This document shows positions 6,276 through 7,675 of a stretch of 7,675 nucleotides of DNA, in pieces. The first letter of the stretch is position 1, and every line of letters starts with the position of its first letter. Origin of the DNA: Mageeibacillus sp. UBA5436 (GTDB lineage Bacteria > Bacillota > Clostridia > Saccharofermentanales > DTU023); the NCBI GenBank assembly GCA_002427545.1, contig DIRM01000034.1, positions 16,016 through 23,690 on the forward strand. The letters are read 5' to 3'. The notes beneath the pieces were generated by a model. It was given only the letters and a program-made list of their open reading frames with translations. It was not told the origin of the DNA and ran no database searches. The translations under genes were made by a program, and so were the position numbers.

Positions 6276-7630
6276 TTTTTACCTCCTTTTGCATTTAAAA
6301 TTTCCACTACTGTCTCGACAAATTGATCCATTTTTTGCTTTGTTTTTTTCTCTGTCACGGCTAAAAGCCAGGTTTGATCATCAAGTGCCAAACCTCCAAT
6401 GATATTTTTTTCTAGCAAAGCTTTATTTAATTCATTGATATTTACAAAATTTTGATCTTTTAAACGAATCGAAAATTCTCTAAAGAAAGGGGCATCATAA
6501 ACTTTTTCAAAATATCCTGTTTTTAATAATTCTTTTTCTAAATAAATGGCTTTAGCCGCTGATTGTTCTGCAACTTCTTTAAGGCCACTTTTGCCATTTA
6601 AAGCAAGATAGATGGTTGCCGCTGTCGCTAGTAAAGCTTGATTTGTGCAAATATTAGAAGTGGCTCTTTCACGTCTAATATGTTGTTCTCGAGCTTGAAT
6701 GGTTAAAACGATTGCTCTATTTCCATCGCTATCTTCAGTTAAGCCTGCAATTCGGCCAGGCATTTTTCTTAATAATTTTTCTTTTGCGGCTAAATAACCT
6801 ACGGCTGGTCCACCAAAATTTAAAGGAACACCCAATGGTTGAGCTTCACCGCAAGCAATGTCAATATCAAAATCTCCTGGTTTTTTAAGCAAACCCAAAC
6901 TAATTAAATCGGCTGAAACAACCGCCATAGCTTTAACGGCATGCGCTTTTTGCGAAAGTTCTGCTTGATCCTCAACAATGCCAAAAAAGTTAGGGCTTTG
7001 AATCATAAAGGCAGCATAATCATCACCTTCAGGATATGTACCATTACTATTTCCATGCTCATTTAGTTGGCCAATTTCAACCTCTATACCTGCAGCATGA
7101 AAATAAGTTTTAATCGTATTAATATATTCAGGATTTAATCCTGCTGAAACCCAAACTTTTTCTTTTCTCGTTTGACGGCAAGCCAATAATAAAGCTTCGG
7201 CTGCTGCTGATGCCCCATCATAAATTGAAGAATTTGAGACATCTAATCCAGTTAAACGGCAAATATAACTTTGCCATTCAAAAATTGCTTGCAAAGTACC
7301 TTGGGACATTTCTGCTTGATAAGGAGTATAAGAAGTTAGAAATTCCTGTCGACTAATAATATGATTGATAACAGATGGAATATAATGATCATAAAAACCT
7401 GCTCCTAAATAGGAGTCATATTGATCTACTCGCTTATTGCGTTCTGCCAATTCAGTCAGAGCTTCAACAATTTCTGCTTCGCTCATCCCCTCCATAGGCA
7501 AATTAAGGCTTTCAATATTCTTTAACTTGACATCATCAGGAATAGACTGAAAAAGATTTTCTAATTTTAAGTCTACTGATTCAAGAAGTTCTTTTCGCTT
7601 TTCGCGATTAATCGGTATATAGCCGCTCAT
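6272..7630 (-). CDS. gcvPA: Glycine dehydrogenase (aminomethyl-transferring) subunit 1, P-protein N-terminal half
   Basis: This is the partner subunit of GcvPB. It has the PLP-enzyme fold but lacks the PLP lysine, and it completes the alpha2beta2 glycine decarboxylase. Recognisable family blocks are YIPINREKRKELL (4-16), YLGAGFYDHYIPSVI (74-88), FLTSYTPYQAEMSQGTLQ (97-114), YDGASAAAEA (137-146), QSPNFFGIVED (211-221), GEAQPLGVPLNFGGP (261-275) and REQHIRRERATSNICTNQ (314-331). The length of 452 aa is normal for GcvPA. The ATG is preceded by AAGGAGAG with 4-5 nt spacing. Only 45 bp lie upstream in the window and they hold no gene I can name. In other bacteria gcvT and gcvH usually precede gcvPA, so the operon probably continues past the edge. 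The C-terminal GGKK is encoded by GGAGGTAAAAAA, which doubles as the gcvPB ribosome binding site. Confidence 0.97.
   Translation of the reverse strand: MSGYIPINREKRKELLESVDLKLENLFQSIPDDVKLKNIESLNLPMEGMSEAEIVEALTELAERNKRVDQYDSYLGAGFYDHYIPSVINHIISRQEFLTSYTPYQAEMSQGTLQAIFEWQSYICRLTGLDVSNSSIYDGASAAAEALLLACRQTRKEKVWVSAGLNPEYINTIKTYFHAAGIEVEIGQLNEHGNSNGTYPEGDDYAAFMIQSPNFFGIVEDQAELSQKAHAVKAMAVVSADLISLGLLKKPGDFDIDIACGEAQPLGVPLNFGGPAVGYLAAKEKLLRKMPGRIAGLTEDSDGNRAIVLTIQAREQHIRRERATSNICTNQALLATAATIYLALNGKSGLKEVAEQSAAKAIYLEKELLKTGYFEKVYDAPFFREFSIRLKDQNFVNINELNKALLEKNIIGGLALDDQTWLLAVTEKKTKQKMDQFVETVVEILNAKGGKK
6276..6289 (-). promoter_or_regulatory. gcvPB ribosome binding site embedded in gcvPA coding sequence
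   Basis: AAAGGAGGT (complement of 6281-6289) lies 5 nt before the gcvPB ATG. It also encodes the Lys-Gly-Gly near the end of GcvPA, followed by AAA AAA TGA, with ATGA shared by both genes. The near-perfect Shine-Dalgarno sequence and the 4-nt overlap indicate tight translational coupling, fitting two subunits needed in equal amounts. Confidence 0.8.
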
Positions 7631-7675
7631 TTTTCTCTCCTTATCCTTTTTACTGCTCTGTTAACTTAACTTAAA

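Noticed and set aside
7631..7675. 3' end of an upstream gcv gene (gcvH or gcvT) or a glycine riboswitch
   Set aside because: Only 45 bp are available. Several stop codons occur in the possible frames and no family-specific C-terminal residues can be read, so no gene or riboswitch can be supported.
1..7675. Mobile elements, CRISPR arrays, tRNA/rRNA genes or a defence island
   Set aside because: No transposase, integrase, spaced direct-repeat array or RNA-gene-like sequence was seen. All long open frames belong to ordinary metabolic or transport families.

Overview
This is an AT-rich, gene-dense bacterial window carrying six complete protein genes. The first gene is on the + strand and the other five are on the - strand. 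Three things suggest a low-GC Gram-positive (Firmicutes-type) bacterium: the base composition with strong AGGAGG-type ribosome binding sites, a lipoprotein solute-binding protein, and a glycine decarboxylase split into two subunits. Spirochaetes also use the split enzyme and can carry a similar GAPDH, so the assignment is tentative. The code is standard bacterial: TGA is used as a stop, and GTG and TTG are used as starts.

Layout. Positions 96-908 (+) encode an aldo/keto reductase. It converges on the next operon, with a strong hairpin (957-992) between them that could terminate from both sides. Positions 1016-3440 (-) form a tight three-gene ABC importer operon of the OpuC/ProU osmoprotectant superfamily. 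Its transcription order is permease (TTG start), lipoprotein binding protein (ATGA overlap), then ATPase (GTG start, 1-nt overlap). A rho-independent terminator (3481-3511) separates it from gap (3536-4612, -), a phosphorylating GAPDH of unusual length (358 aa). From memory, its sequence resembles the kinetoplastid glycosomal type. Upstream of gap is a 211-bp intergenic region with phased TTATC/GATAA half-sites that look like an operator. Positions 4824-7630 (-) hold gcvPB and gcvPA, the two halves of the glycine cleavage system P-protein, coupled by an ATGA overlap. Their operon probably continues upstream beyond the window.

How the genes work together. gap is central glycolysis. gcvPA/gcvPB feed one-carbon metabolism from glycine, together with the T, H and L proteins, which are not in this window. 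The ABC operon imports a small solute, possibly quaternary-ammonium or betaine-like, whose identity cannot be read from the sequence. The aldo/keto reductase is a separate single gene. I see no mobile element, CRISPR array, RNA gene or defence system, and no clearly new multi-gene system. The most interesting points are the GAPDH type, the candidate operator in front of gap, and the divergent ligand loop and simplified build of the ABC importer.
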